Positions 55,530 to 64,000 of a DNA stretch of 64,000 bases are shown here, piece after piece. Source of the DNA: Odontocerum albicorne (Eukaryota > Arthropoda > Insecta > Trichoptera > Odontoceridae). Position numbers and translations under genes: made by a program. The stretch is taken from NCBI GenBank assembly GCA_949825065.1, contig OX463859.1, positions 21,717,847 through 21,781,846 of the forward strand. Reading direction: 5' to 3'. Each line of letters opens with the position of its first letter. Positions within the stretch are counted from its first letter, which is position 1. The notes beneath the pieces are model-generated. The model made no database searches, was not told where the DNA came from, and worked only from the letters and a program-made list of their open reading frames with translations.

Positions 55530-55935
55530 AGAATGGGGGGTATTATGCCAGTGTTTTCATTGTTACTGGTTCTGTGGTGCGAAATGGTATTTCGCTAAGT
55601 ATTAGAGATATAGGTGACTTATGCAATACATTACACCTAAAACCGAAGGTGTTACAACTATACATCGTAAGATCTATAAAGGTTTCTTTATAGGTCATCT
55701 TTCCTAAGAAAGGTTTCTTTGGATTTTGGCCAAACATGTTTTTTTTCTAAAAACGTAGTACATCTAATGGCTACGACCACCACTTTTCGGTCTTTATACT
55801 AAATGTATGTATATTTACTTTGTAATATTTTCAATTTATTGATAATAGTGAGTCCACATTTCAAGTCAGAAAACTCTTGAGGACGATCTGCTTTATAAAC
55901 GGCGCTATATAAATTATCTTATTATTTTCATCATT
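55530..55935 (+). mobile_element. Family B LINE, C-terminus and 3' UTR (copy B8)
   Basis: Colinear with the 40.0-kb copy: 'gggggtattatgccagtg', 'tcattgttactggttctgtgg', 'acttatgcaatacattacacctaaaaccgaagg', 'taatggctacgaccaccactttt', and the end 'aacggcgctatataaatta' followed by (TTA)n at 55917-55923. The B-box-like string is mutated here. Confidence 0.72.
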
Positions 55936-57424
55936 ATTATAGTTCATATGCGAGAGATTACAGAAATACTCGTATGTATCGTTATGACATGTCCTTTGTA
56001 AAGTTGGCAGAAATAACTGATTTCGATATATTTCTATCCACCAAACATTGTGTGTAGTGGTGGAATCAACCTGAACTGTCACTATATTGTTGTCAGTTAG
56101 TATGTTATATCTTCTAAAAGACTCCGAGGGAGACATGGATAGAGCACTGAGATTGCAACAATTGTGTAACGAGTTCATCAGTCCCTTCAATTAAAAAATA
56201 AATAAATATTTTCTGTTTTGGACGCTCTTCCTTTAATTTTTCTTCAACTAATTGTAGACCGAAGGTTTGTTCATTGTTAATACAACCTTTTCCTTGGTTG
56301 TTTATTTAGATGTATTTCCATCTTCTGCGCAATTTACCAAAAATACGATTTTCAGTAGTTTTTCTTTACCATATGCCCATACTAAAATATAAAAGGCATT
56401 TAGTTTTTTACAATGCTTTATTGTTTAGGCACTGCTAATAGATTCCCTTAAAAAATAATTTGAAAGTGTTATGTTGCTATTTATATGATTTATTTGCAAA
56501 ATATTCTAAAACATAATCGACTTTATTGCTCGTTTCTCTGGAAGAAAACAATAAAAAGACAAAAGGACGTGAGAACCTCTTCAAGTGCTTTGTCTCATAT
56601 TCCTGAAACAAAAGAAACTAAAGTACTTATGCAAATAAGAAACATCCTTGAACGGTACTGTATGGGAAAACCACCTTTGAAGAAGCTACCATTATCCCCA
56701 TTTTCCAATCTTCAAAAAGGTATAAAGCCATTTATATCAGGGGTATGAAACATATTTTGTGTGCGTAGTTTCTCGTATTAAAAAATCATTTATTCACGAG
56801 TCATGAAAATAATAAACCTTTTCGCCGGATTAAGCAACAAACTTTCATCGTTTTTTAGAAATGGGAAAAGATTTATATTTAATTATTTTTATTAAAATAC
56901 AAAATATGATTTATTTTAAGCTCTATATTTATTTCGGCTTTAGTTGACCTACCCTAAAACACATGAAATTATTTATTACAAAGAAAAAAATAGTGGCAAG
57001 ACTGAATGTATTTGATAATTTCGACGAAGTCTGAAAAACTACAATCATTGTTAAGGAACTGTTTATTTTAAATCTTGTTCAAGTAGCTTCATAAGAAGCA
57101 AAGTTAGCCAAATTCTGATCTCTAAAATATTAGCATTTTACTCTTTCCTAGCAAAATACATTAGTCACGGAAAGGTAAGGACATGGTGTAGGGTTTATGT
57201 AGTTCTCGACTCCAATATATTAACTCACCAATATAAATAATAATCGAATGCCTTATACACCTATTTGATCATCCGTGCAGGAAAAATATTAATTAATACA
57301 AACAATTTTTTTATGTTTTTTCTTCAAATCATACCCACGAAGTTATTTATAGCCTTAACAATACAAAATCGGTTATATTTACGTCCATTTATTGTAATAG
57401 TTACGGTATACGGTAATTTTTAAA
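55936..57424. other. Intergenic sequence with one exon-like frame
   Basis: Plus-strand 56485-56748 is open for 87 codons. Its C-terminal two-thirds (SHIPETKETKVLMQIRNILE and CMGKPPLKKLPLSPFSNLQK) looks like genuine protein and ends near two possible donors, AAAG-GTATAA at 56720 and GGG-GTATGA at 56742. A weak acceptor ends at 56542. The family is unknown. A minus-strand frame at 56190-55861 overlaps the family B copy and is not coding. Confidence 0.25.
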
Positions 57425-58010
57425 AGGCAATCCACCCAAACTAGGATGATTTATACCACAAAATTCAGGTCACTGTGCAATTATAGTATAAGAGGCAATA
57501 TAATAAAATTAATTTAAAAAAATGACATTACTAGATAATTTAAAGTTTTGACTGATTGAGCGTCAAAAGTTCGACAATCGATCTAGATGTGGAAATTTTT
57601 CTGGAAGAAACAACAAACGCAACATTTAATAGACGCGGTAACGATATGGCGTTGAGTAAATCAAATCTATCTGACCAAGGACAATCTTAAAATACATAGT
57701 CTATAGTTTCATCATACAGATCACACTCGCAGCCAGGATTCTTCACCATACCCATTCTGTAAAATTGATTAGCCACCACGCAGTGGCTCGTCCGCAATCG
57801 ACACATGACTGACACGTTCGTCTTGTTCATTCTTACTATATTATACCATAATTTCAAAGGGATATGTTGTTGGATTGATTTATATCTAGATCTCTTATTT
57901 ACACCAGTTATATCCCAATCCAATGCCCAATGGTGCCAAGTATTTTGTTTAATTTTATTTAGAAGATCAGTTACGTACTGGCTATGAAAAATCTGATAGG
58001 GAGCAGCCTG
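57425..58010 (-). pseudogene. Family C LINE, C-terminus and 3' UTR
   Basis: The minus strand from 58010 reads SQYVTDLLNKIKQNTWHHW, then a 78-codon open stretch (57923-57687) with NVSVMCRLRTSHCVVANQFY and GCECDLYDETIDYVF. This is the Cys/His tail that in family C precedes an 'FxDCP' end. The 3' UTR contains the complement of 'catcctagtttgggt' (57440-57455), shared with the 62.6-kb copy. RNase H itself is not in this copy. Confidence 0.78.
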
Positions 58011-58334
58011 TAGAACATGCTACTTTTGCTAAGTAACCAACACATTTATTACTAGTGATACTAATCTGTTAAGGAATTCAAGCAATATGCATTATTAAAT
58101 TAAAATGGTAGATATTATTCTTCAAATTTGATTTGACAGATGACACTTCTTGATATAATTATTAGACAGAAAATAACAGTGACAAGTAATTTAATTATAG
58201 AGAATGAATGACTTTACTGTTTAACAGTAAAATATAAACATTAAAACAAAAAAGAAGTTTGGAATGAGCAAGTATGTTTGATTCTTTTAAAATTTATAAT
58301 ATTAATACTCAATTACTAGATTTACTCATTAAAG
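58011..58334. other. AT-rich intergenic sequence, nothing recognised
   Basis: No supported feature. Confidence 0.4.
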
Positions 58335-58440
58335 TGCAAGGTCTGCGTGGAAGAGGTAGACCGAGGAAAACTTGGCTGAACCAAATGGACCAGATTTTGA
58401 AAGAAGGTAATTTGAGAAGTACAAATAATAGAAAATTGTA
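58335..58440 (+). mobile_element. Family A LINE, left of the mariner insertion (A19a)
   Basis: Reads LRGRGRPRKTWLNQMDQILK then EGNLRSTNNRKL in one open frame, up to the TA target at 58439-58440. Confidence 0.85.
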
Positions 58441-59018
58441 TTAGGTGTTAACAAAAGTTGCGTCCGTTTTTTTTTCAAATAAAAAATGAGCACCAAAAGT
58501 AAAACAAAATGGTGAAGGTAAATATTATATGGAAGATGGTGGTATACAGTTATGTGACTACAATTCATCTGTTCAGCCAATTCTACGGTGGTTTGAAGGG
58601 GATCTTCATGAATTACATGGTTTAAGCGGTTCTCTTCGAAGTCCACTGGTCGTTCGGAACGCTCCATGTCTTTCAGGTCGAAATTACCGTCTTTGAAACG
58701 CAAAAACCATCAACGAGCTGTCCTTTCATTCATAGCATCTTCACTGTACACTTCGCAAATATCGCGAGCAGCTTTATTCCCTCGATTGAACGCGAACAGA
58801 AGGAGGTGTCGAAAATGCTCACTTTCGTCTACTCGACATTCCATTTTGAAGGCCTGTAATCAAATAAAATTATATATGTAACGTAAAAGCAAATACAATA
58901 TCTTGTAAAACAAAAAATTTTCTTTCGAATGGCGCATAATTTTTACCATTTGGTTTTACTTTTGGTACTCATTTTTAAATTTGAAAAAAAAACGGACACA
59001 ACTTATGTTAACATCCAA
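58441..59018 (-). mobile_element. mariner element, internally deleted, 578 bases
   Basis: A mariner-family element bounded by TA dinucleotides (58439-58440 and 59019-59020). Its terminal inverted repeats are about 65 bases long and about 85% alike by eye, starting TTAGGTGTTAAC on the left and TTGGATGTTAAC on the right. Shared inner landmarks are 'gtccgtttttttttcaaat', 'aaaaatgag' and 'accaaaagtaaaac'. The interior holds the N-terminal third of a transposase. It lies within the terminal coding block of a family A LINE and was deleted by losing the catalytic half. Confidence 0.93.
58509..58844 (-). pseudogene. mariner transposase N-terminus, one in-frame stop
   Basis: From Met at 58844 the frame reads ESEHFRHLLLFAFNRGNKAA then CEVYSEDAMNERTAR, the first helix-turn-helix. 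An in-frame TGA (58712-58710) comes just before WFLRFKDGNFDLKD, and ERPVDFEENRLNHVIHEDP, TVELAEQMNCSHITVYHHL follow, the second helix-turn-helix. These domains bind the terminal repeats. The catalytic DD34D domain is deleted: about 110 of a usual 345 residues remain before the frame runs into the terminal repeat. Confidence 0.9.
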
Positions 59019-59140
59019 TATATGACGAGGTGTATGAATGTGGAGGAGGCGAAAGTTGTCTATTTGGATAGAAAAGTTTGGAGATCTGTTCTCTCGGCCT
59101 ACCCTGCAAGGGACACGGTGTGAAGATATGTACATATATA
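59019..59140 (+). mobile_element. Family A LINE, right of the mariner insertion (A19b)
   Basis: Resumes with MTRCMNVEEAKVVYLDRKVW then RSVLSAYPARDTV and a stop, the natural end of the family A protein. The 'gtgtgaagatatgtacatatata' tail follows. Removing the insert with one TA gives a sequence matching uninterrupted copies. Confidence 0.88.
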
Positions 59141-59602
59141 ATAAAGTCAGATATTACTTACACTCTTTTTATATTGTTGCTATGTAACATAAATAAATAA
59201 ATTTGGGTATGAATAGTTTATATAAATATTCTGTCAATTACAATTGCCGAATTCAATAAAGGCAAAGGTAGGAAAACAATTTAGGCAGTCGATTGGAGCG
59301 TGGTTGTTATTGCGACAGGAGTTTGAGTACTTGGGTTTGCAAGAGAAATGACTTGTAGCAAAGGTTTGTATGAGCTTTTGAGTGTGGTATTTTTTTTAAT
59401 TTATTTTTTATGATTATTTGCGCTAAATTGTGGGATGAATGTTTTGGTCTGTCTGGAGTGATGAAGTGTGAGGAGTTTGATTTTGCATGATATATACATA
59501 TGTAATTGAGTGTCACTATTTGTCAGGTTGATGAGAATGTGTAAAGGGGTTTTATATAATTAAAAATCGAAAAGAAGTATCGATTTATTTTTTCATGCTG
59601 TA
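59141..59602. other. AT-rich intergenic sequence, nothing recognised
   Basis: A 69-codon minus-strand frame (59516-59307) has no recognisable motif. Confidence 0.4.
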
Positions 59603-59725
59603 TGTCCTCAGTGAGATACATGCAAAAGCCTAGTTTACTGGGGACACGACAAATGAAAGGCGACAAACCCAGATCTATTTAAATTGTGTGTCCAAATTAA
59701 ATTGCCTTTTGTTTTTTCGCAAATC
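59603..59725. repeat. Dispersed repeat of unknown class, copy 2
   Basis: Second copy of the repeat at 23205-23320: 'gtcctcagtgagatacatgca', 'cctagtttactggggaca' and 'caaattaaattgccttttgtttttt'. The flanks of the two copies do not match. Confidence 0.75.
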
Positions 59726-59994
59726 ATGTATATTTCTTGTCGTGTATCATATAAGATAAATAAAATAAAAATAATGACATGTACGAGTATATGTATTATG
59801 TTCTGAGTTTTGTTTAATTTAAATTCTAAATTAAATATTTCCTGTTTCATTTCGGAAATTGAGCTATTTAAAAAATATATTAACTTCCTTTATTTTTGAC
59901 AGGTTTTTACCAATTTTTTTAATAAAGTTCAAATAGTTACGTTGATTTTTATAAAAATGTTCGTATAAAATGCACATCATTTTTTTTTCATAAA
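59726..59994. other. AT-rich intergenic sequence, nothing recognised
   Basis: No supported feature. Confidence 0.4.
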
Positions 59995-60215
59995 TAGTAT
60001 CACTTTTTTGGCTTTCCTCATCTTCATAACCATCACGGCATGCCCCTAGTGAGGTTCCCCACTTCAATACATTCTTGTATACATATTTCGCTTCTACCAC
60101 GTCCATATTCCTCGTCATGCATTAACTAATGAAGAGGTTTCACTGTTTTCTCTTTCAGAATTCGATTAATTTGGTGGTGTCACGTTTTTTAGATATGTTC
60201 ATACTTATTGTACCA
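59995..60215 (-). mobile_element. Family A-related LINE, terminal block (copy A20)
   Basis: The minus strand reads MTRNMDVVEAKYVYKNVLKW then TSLGACRDGYEDE, a diverged terminal block (family: MTRCMNVEEAK.V..DRKVWRSV.SAYP). The 'tctttcagaattcgattaatttggtggtgtcacg' linker then follows. It is more diverged than most A copies and close to A21. Confidence 0.7.
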
Positions 60216-60529
60216 TTAACATATATACTAAAATGATACTAGAGTTGTACAATATTACACTTCTTTCAGATGGTTTGATTTTCAAATGTTTTGGTTCAAT
60301 CTCTAGCTTAAGTCAAACATTAAAACTAGTCAAACTTGACAAAAAAGTGGTCTAAATCAAAATTAAATAAACTCACAAAATTGTGTTCCCTTTGTGGTTG
60401 AAAAAGAGGTTGAATTTTAGTACAAATGTGCTTCACAGAAAAATATAATATTTTTTAGCTTTTCTCCAACTATCTGATAATTATAGTATTTAACTTTTTA
60501 AAGATTTTACTGAGCGATTTTTATGTATC
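60216..60529. other. AT-rich intergenic sequence, nothing recognised
   Basis: No supported feature. Confidence 0.4.
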
Positions 60530-60705
60530 ATCATCGTCATCACGGTAAGTTCTTATTGGGTTAGGCAGATATCCAATTTATTCTATTCTTTCATACATTT
60601 TTCGCTTCTACCATATTCCTCGTTGTGCATACTTTCATATCATGACGGCTTCTTACTCTTCATTGTTTTAGAATATTTTGATTTTTAAATAATTTGATTG
60701 AGTTT
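60530..60705 (-). mobile_element. Family A-related LINE, terminal block (copy A21)
   Basis: Antisense with 'catcacggtaagttcttattgggttaggcag', 'catacatttttcgcttctaccatattcctcg' and 'tgttttagaatattttgatttttaaataatttga'. It pairs with A20 as a subfamily. Confidence 0.55.
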
Positions 60706-60829
60706 CGTTATTTTTATGTAATCTCCAACTTTTCAGGTTCAATTATTAACTTTTCTTTCATTATTTGTTTTCGCGTACGTACCCTGTAACCAAATCGAAG
60801 AGACAATTTAATGAAAATAAACAATAATT

Positions 60830-61085
60830 TCACCCTTTATGGAAGTCACGGGTTTCTTCTTTCGTGCTGGAACGAAACCATACGTTTTTAACCATCGAAA
60901 CAGAAAAAAACCATGTGATCACGTTACGGTTAAGACAAACGGTATTCAGCGCGCATCCACTTTTGGCGAAATTGACTACGAACAAACCCTGTGTATGAAA
61001 ACTGCAACTTTTACGAAACGTCGTCATCATAAACCAAAACCACGCGGTACAACACTCCGAGAGTTTATACAACAATAAAGAAATC
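60830..61085. other. GC- and CpG-richer block, open on both strands, unidentified
   Basis: Plus strand 60839-61078 is open for 79 codons (contains CDHVTVKTNGIQRASTFGE and KRRHHKPKPRGTTLREFIQ); minus strand 61075-60830 is open for 81. The C-terminus of the plus frame is basic. Codon use and composition differ from the AT-rich surroundings. The family is unknown; an old transposon, an exon or a contaminating segment are all possible. Confidence 0.3.
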
Positions 61086-61119
61086 AGTAAAATACAAAAA
61101 AGAAACGAAATGATACGTC

Positions 61120-61580
61120 AAAATCAACCTCTCTCTCTCTCTCCCTGGCTCCATCCCAACTCATTGTCTGAGAAGACTGTTGGGATCAGCTCTCCTCGTC
61201 CTCAGGTTGTATGCTCTTCTGTCCCGGACTACGTCCCCCAGGCGTGCTTCTGCATCAGGTTATCTCTTTGCACCACCCATGAATTATTTGGTCTTCCTCT
61301 GGTTGTTATTCGAGGAAGATCCATGGAGATTGCCTGGTTCACAATGTAATCGGGCGCTCTGCGTCCAACGTGCCCATACTATCTCAATCGCCTCTCCTCC
61401 ATCTTGATGTTGATGTCTGTAACACCCAGGCTTCCACGAATGCGTGAGCTTCTTATTTTGTCTCTTAGGGACACACCTGCTGACCATCTTAGCATGCGCA
61501 TTTCAGCAGTTTCTAGTTGCCTAGAGTAAGAGTTATACATCGTCTAGCATTCGGAGTCATAGAGGAGTGCGGGTCAGCGC
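61120..61580 (-). pseudogene. Third RTE-type RT C-terminus, distinct family
   Basis: On the minus strand from about 61540: QLETAEMRMLRWSAGVSLRD, KIRSSRIRGSLGVTDI, KMEERRLR, YGHVGRRAPDY, ISMDLPRITTRGRPNNSW, and near the end FSDNELGW. The order (mutated W/Y..., RMLRW..GVS..DK.R...IR..LGV..I..K..E.RLRWYGHV) is typical of RTE-like elements and differs from the copies at 4 and 53 kb. Two in-frame stops and some changed residues. The CT-rich run at 61129-61143 is its 3' microsatellite-like end in complement. Confidence 0.8.
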
Positions 61581-62081
61581 CAAAATCAACCTAATCATTA
61601 AAAAAACATTGGTTATTGAATTTTTTTTATTTTTCTCTGAAATATGCCGGAAATCAACATAAGTATCAAAAAACAATCGAAGTTGTATAGTCAGAGAGAA
61701 AGTTTTTATTTTTGATTTAAAAAAACGTTTATTTTCACACGTAAAGGTTGTCTCATTTCATTGTTGCATTTTTTTAAGTTCTAGAAACTACGGCTCGTGG
61801 TTTTCTGTCACCATACACATTATAAATTCTAGAAACCTTTATTATTCATCCTGCCGATCTATTGTAGTTCAGTAGTCATTTATGCAACATTATTTTTAAA
61901 AAAAAAAACAAACAATGTAACATTTGAATTATTTACAGATTTTATAACAAATAATTTTTAAACTACATGAAAGTTTTTTCGGCAATAGCTCTTCCTGCTT
62001 TAGATAAAATTTATTTTATACATTATTTATTGTTGAGGCGTTAACACTGTGGAAGATTCAAGACATTGTAATTTATTTATT
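61581..62081. other. AT-rich intergenic sequence, nothing recognised
   Basis: No supported feature. Confidence 0.4.
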
Positions 62082-62623
62082 TAAACACTGTTTTTTCCAC
62101 TTAACATTATGGTAAAATTCTACTAGTTTGAAGGTTTTCCCCTCATGATCAGGGGATCAGAAATAAGACTGAATTATATTTGAACTGGTCACAAAAGCAT
62201 CTACAAGTAAAAAATAATGGGTTAGGATTGTGGTTGAAGGAAGGCAGAAAATAACTTCAGCAAGAAGCAGTGACACCTTGGGAACCTATGTATTTATCAT
62301 TGTATTAAAGATAACAAAAGTAATTTAAGCAGGATCGAGGCCCGGAAATATCTAAGTCAGTGCATTGGAATGGACATGTGGTAAATACATATGTTCTAAA
62401 GTTCTCTTGATCGCAGCTTGTCGAATATATTTCCAGGCTCCCTCTAACCACAATCCCTATTTTTACCGTTAGATACGTGTAGTATATTTTACCGTTAGAT
62501 ACGTTCAGTATATGCCATTTCGAATATTATGAAGCTTTATTTGTGCTCCCCTGATGATGGCGTAAAACCCTTGAAAGCGGTAAGGTTATACCGTTATATT
62601 AAGTGGAAAAAGCAGTGTTTTAC
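62082..62623. mobile_element. Inverted pair of Penelope-like element ends (large imperfect palindrome)
   Basis: Two arms of about 260-280 bases face each other, meeting near 62343. The outer 75 bases match well: 'cactgttttttccacttaa' on the left against 'ttaagtggaaaaagcagtg' on the right, with 'atcagggga' against 'tcccctgat'. Inside, 'aggattgtggttgaaggaag' pairs with 'ccctctaaccacaatccc', and 'cctatgtatttatca' with its partner. The right arm has CTGATGA at 62560-62566 and GAAA at 62573-62576, resembling the catalytic-core strings of the hammerhead ribozymes known from Penelope-like elements. No RT or GIY-YIG frame is present. Confidence 0.65.
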
Positions 62624-62644
62624 TAAACATTGTTTATTATAATA

Positions 62645-63060
62645 ATAATGAACAAGATGGAAGCGTCAGTCATGTGTCGGTCGCGGGCGGGCACTGCGTG
62701 GGGGCTAATAATCTTTACAGAATGGGTATTGTCGAGAATCCTGGCTACGAGTGTGGTTTGGATGATGAAACTATAAACCATGTATTTTTGGATTGTCCTT
62801 TGTGAGACAGATGTGATTTACTAATCGCAGTAAATTTACCGCATCCAATGAATATTGCGATTTTTCCTTCTTAGATAAAATTTTCCACTAACAAATCTAT
62901 TGTTGAATTTTTGAAGCTTAATCAGTTGAAACAATAAATAGTCTAGAATTGTATTTTTTTTAATTTACTGAATTATATGGCCTCTTATAAGTGCATAGCT
63001 ACTTTAATTTGGTGGCCTCATCATCCTAGTTTGGGTAAATTGTCTATTTAAAAAAATACA
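62645..63060 (+). pseudogene. Family C LINE, C-terminal end and 3' UTR
   Basis: Plus strand, with one shift: ASVMCRSRAG, then CVGANNLYRMGIVENPGYEC and DDETINHVFLDCPL. This is the same Cys/His tail as at 57.7 kb (MCRLRT.HCV...FYRMGMVKNPGCECD.YDETIDYVF), here with the natural FLDCP end and, after the stop, the 3' UTR. The landmark 'catcatcctagtttgggt' is at 63017-63034. Only the last 60 codons survive. Confidence 0.75.
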
Positions 63061-63774
63061 TTGAGAATGATACAGAATCGAATAAAACTTTTTTAAATTG
63101 TTTTCTAAATTAACCCTTCGGAAAAGTTGAAATGAAATGAAATAATTATATGTAGGATGATGATAATGCTTATTTGAGTTTATACAAATATGTTAAACGC
63201 CACTGTTTCTCAAGTATATTCATAGAAAACAATGTTTATTTTACTTGAAACATCGTTAAAATGGATTTAAAAGGTAAATATTCAAGGGAGACACTTAGCC
63301 TCGATATTTTTCTAGGAAATTTCGATTTACAGCTCATTATGTTCCGCCTGTTGGATTGCAGGAATCCCTTTTATTTGTCTTATTGAATTGTTTGAGAGAA
63401 TAAATTTATTCTTATTTCCAAAAAATCTTGATTTTACTCGGATATCAAAGACAAGAATAAATATCGAATAATTCGCATTCTCAAATGATTCAATGACCTT
63501 TCTTTGTTTAAATAATTGATTTATTCATCACTTTTATCTTATTTTGTTATTTATTCGTTGTAAAAGTAAGTGGCACTGAAGCGTCCTTTATTTATCAAAG
63601 TAATAATTATAAAACAAAATGTATATTAACACTTTCCAAGAATAAAACTAATAACTCACGATACACACACATTTTTTAAAGTGTGATGCATGCATATAAC
63701 AATGATATTACAAGAAGAAAAGTAAACAAATTAAATACAATTCGTTAAATAAAATCACAAAGGCAACTACGATA
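63061..63774. other. AT-rich intergenic sequence, nothing recognised
   Basis: No supported feature. Confidence 0.4.
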
Positions 63775-63775
63775 T

Positions 63776-63871
63776 TGTCACACCTCTTTCCTATTTAAAA
63801 ACAATATTAGGTTGTACACATTTCAATACCTAAAGTAGTTATAAAACATTACCATCAAATGAGGTGTGACA
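63776..63871. repeat. Short element between perfect 11-base inverted repeats
   Basis: TGTCACACCTC at 63776-63786 and GAGGTGTGACA at 63861-63871 are perfect inverted repeats 96 bases end to end. This could be a tiny MITE, a foldback, or a regulatory dyad. No target duplication was found. Confidence 0.5.
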
Positions 63872-64000
63872 CTCCCGTTCAGGTCAGCCGGTTTCTTAAA
63901 GAGACAGGAACTCTTTAGATCTCTGGGATTTGTTGGGTTCACTTAACTCTGAATAACTCTCTCTCACTCTCAGTAGGACAAGGCGACACAATTAAACAAG

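Noticed and set aside
1..64000. CRISPR arrays, bacterial operons, rRNA genes
   Set aside because: No regularly spaced identical repeats with unique spacers, no ribosomal sequence, and the content is clearly eukaryotic.

Overview
The window is 64 kb of AT-rich eukaryotic nuclear DNA with no complete, convincing host protein-coding gene. The transposon families present (RTE- and CR1/Jockey-type LINEs, mariner, piggyBac, hAT, Tigger/pogo, Penelope-like, a tRNA-derived SINE) and the coding style of the relics suggest an arthropod, most probably an insect. The sequence alone does not let me name the order. There is one 200-N assembly gap at 15747-15946.

Almost everything recognisable is a transposon relic, often nested. 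For convenience I name the families. Family A is an RT-encoding non-LTR retrotransposon with about 20 truncated copies on both strands; the longest, at 7.2-8.0 kb, keeps the YADD box. Family B is a LINE with a (TTA)n tail and about eight copies. Family C is a LINE with RNase H and a Cys/His-rich C-terminus, three copies. Family D is a CR1/Jockey-like LINE with an (AAATA)n tail, three copies. There are also four RTE-type fragments. A SINE with a tRNA-Arg-like head occurs about 20 times. Its 3' tail matches the tail of family D, so D (or a close relative) is the likely source of its mobilising enzyme.

Layout: 0.5-2.3 kb, A and B tails; 3.2-4.55 kb, a 5'-truncated RTE with a 12-bp target duplication; 6.6-8.0 kb, a Tc1/mariner fragment and the best A copy; 10.7-15 kb, A copies, a mariner C-terminus and a SINE; 15-16.6 kb, the gap and a possible but weak first exon; 16.6-17.6 kb, an A copy split by a 465-bp hAT element; 18-26 kb, SINEs, an A copy split by D, then D and B; 27.5-33.2 kb, A copies, one split by a SINE and one by a 541-bp solo LTR, plus a 61-bp tandem array; 35.8-36.2 kb, a Tigger-like element; 38-39 kb, a field of TGACAA/TTGTCA dyads; 40-48.5 kb, B, C, D and many SINEs; 49.8-50.4 kb, a duplicated unknown unit; 51.8-53.8 kb, a piggyBac inside an RTE; 57.4-63 kb, C copies, a mariner inside A, another RTE, and a large inverted repeat of Penelope-like character.

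The strongest results are nested insertions whose target sites can be read exactly (piggyBac in RTE, mariner in A, hAT in A, probable solo LTR in A), the SINE/LINE tail match, and the inverted Penelope-like pair. Nothing here works as a gene set; the region looks like a transposon graveyard, and a piRNA cluster or heterochromatin is a reasonable but untested guess. Boundaries of degenerate copies are accurate only to about 10-40 bases.
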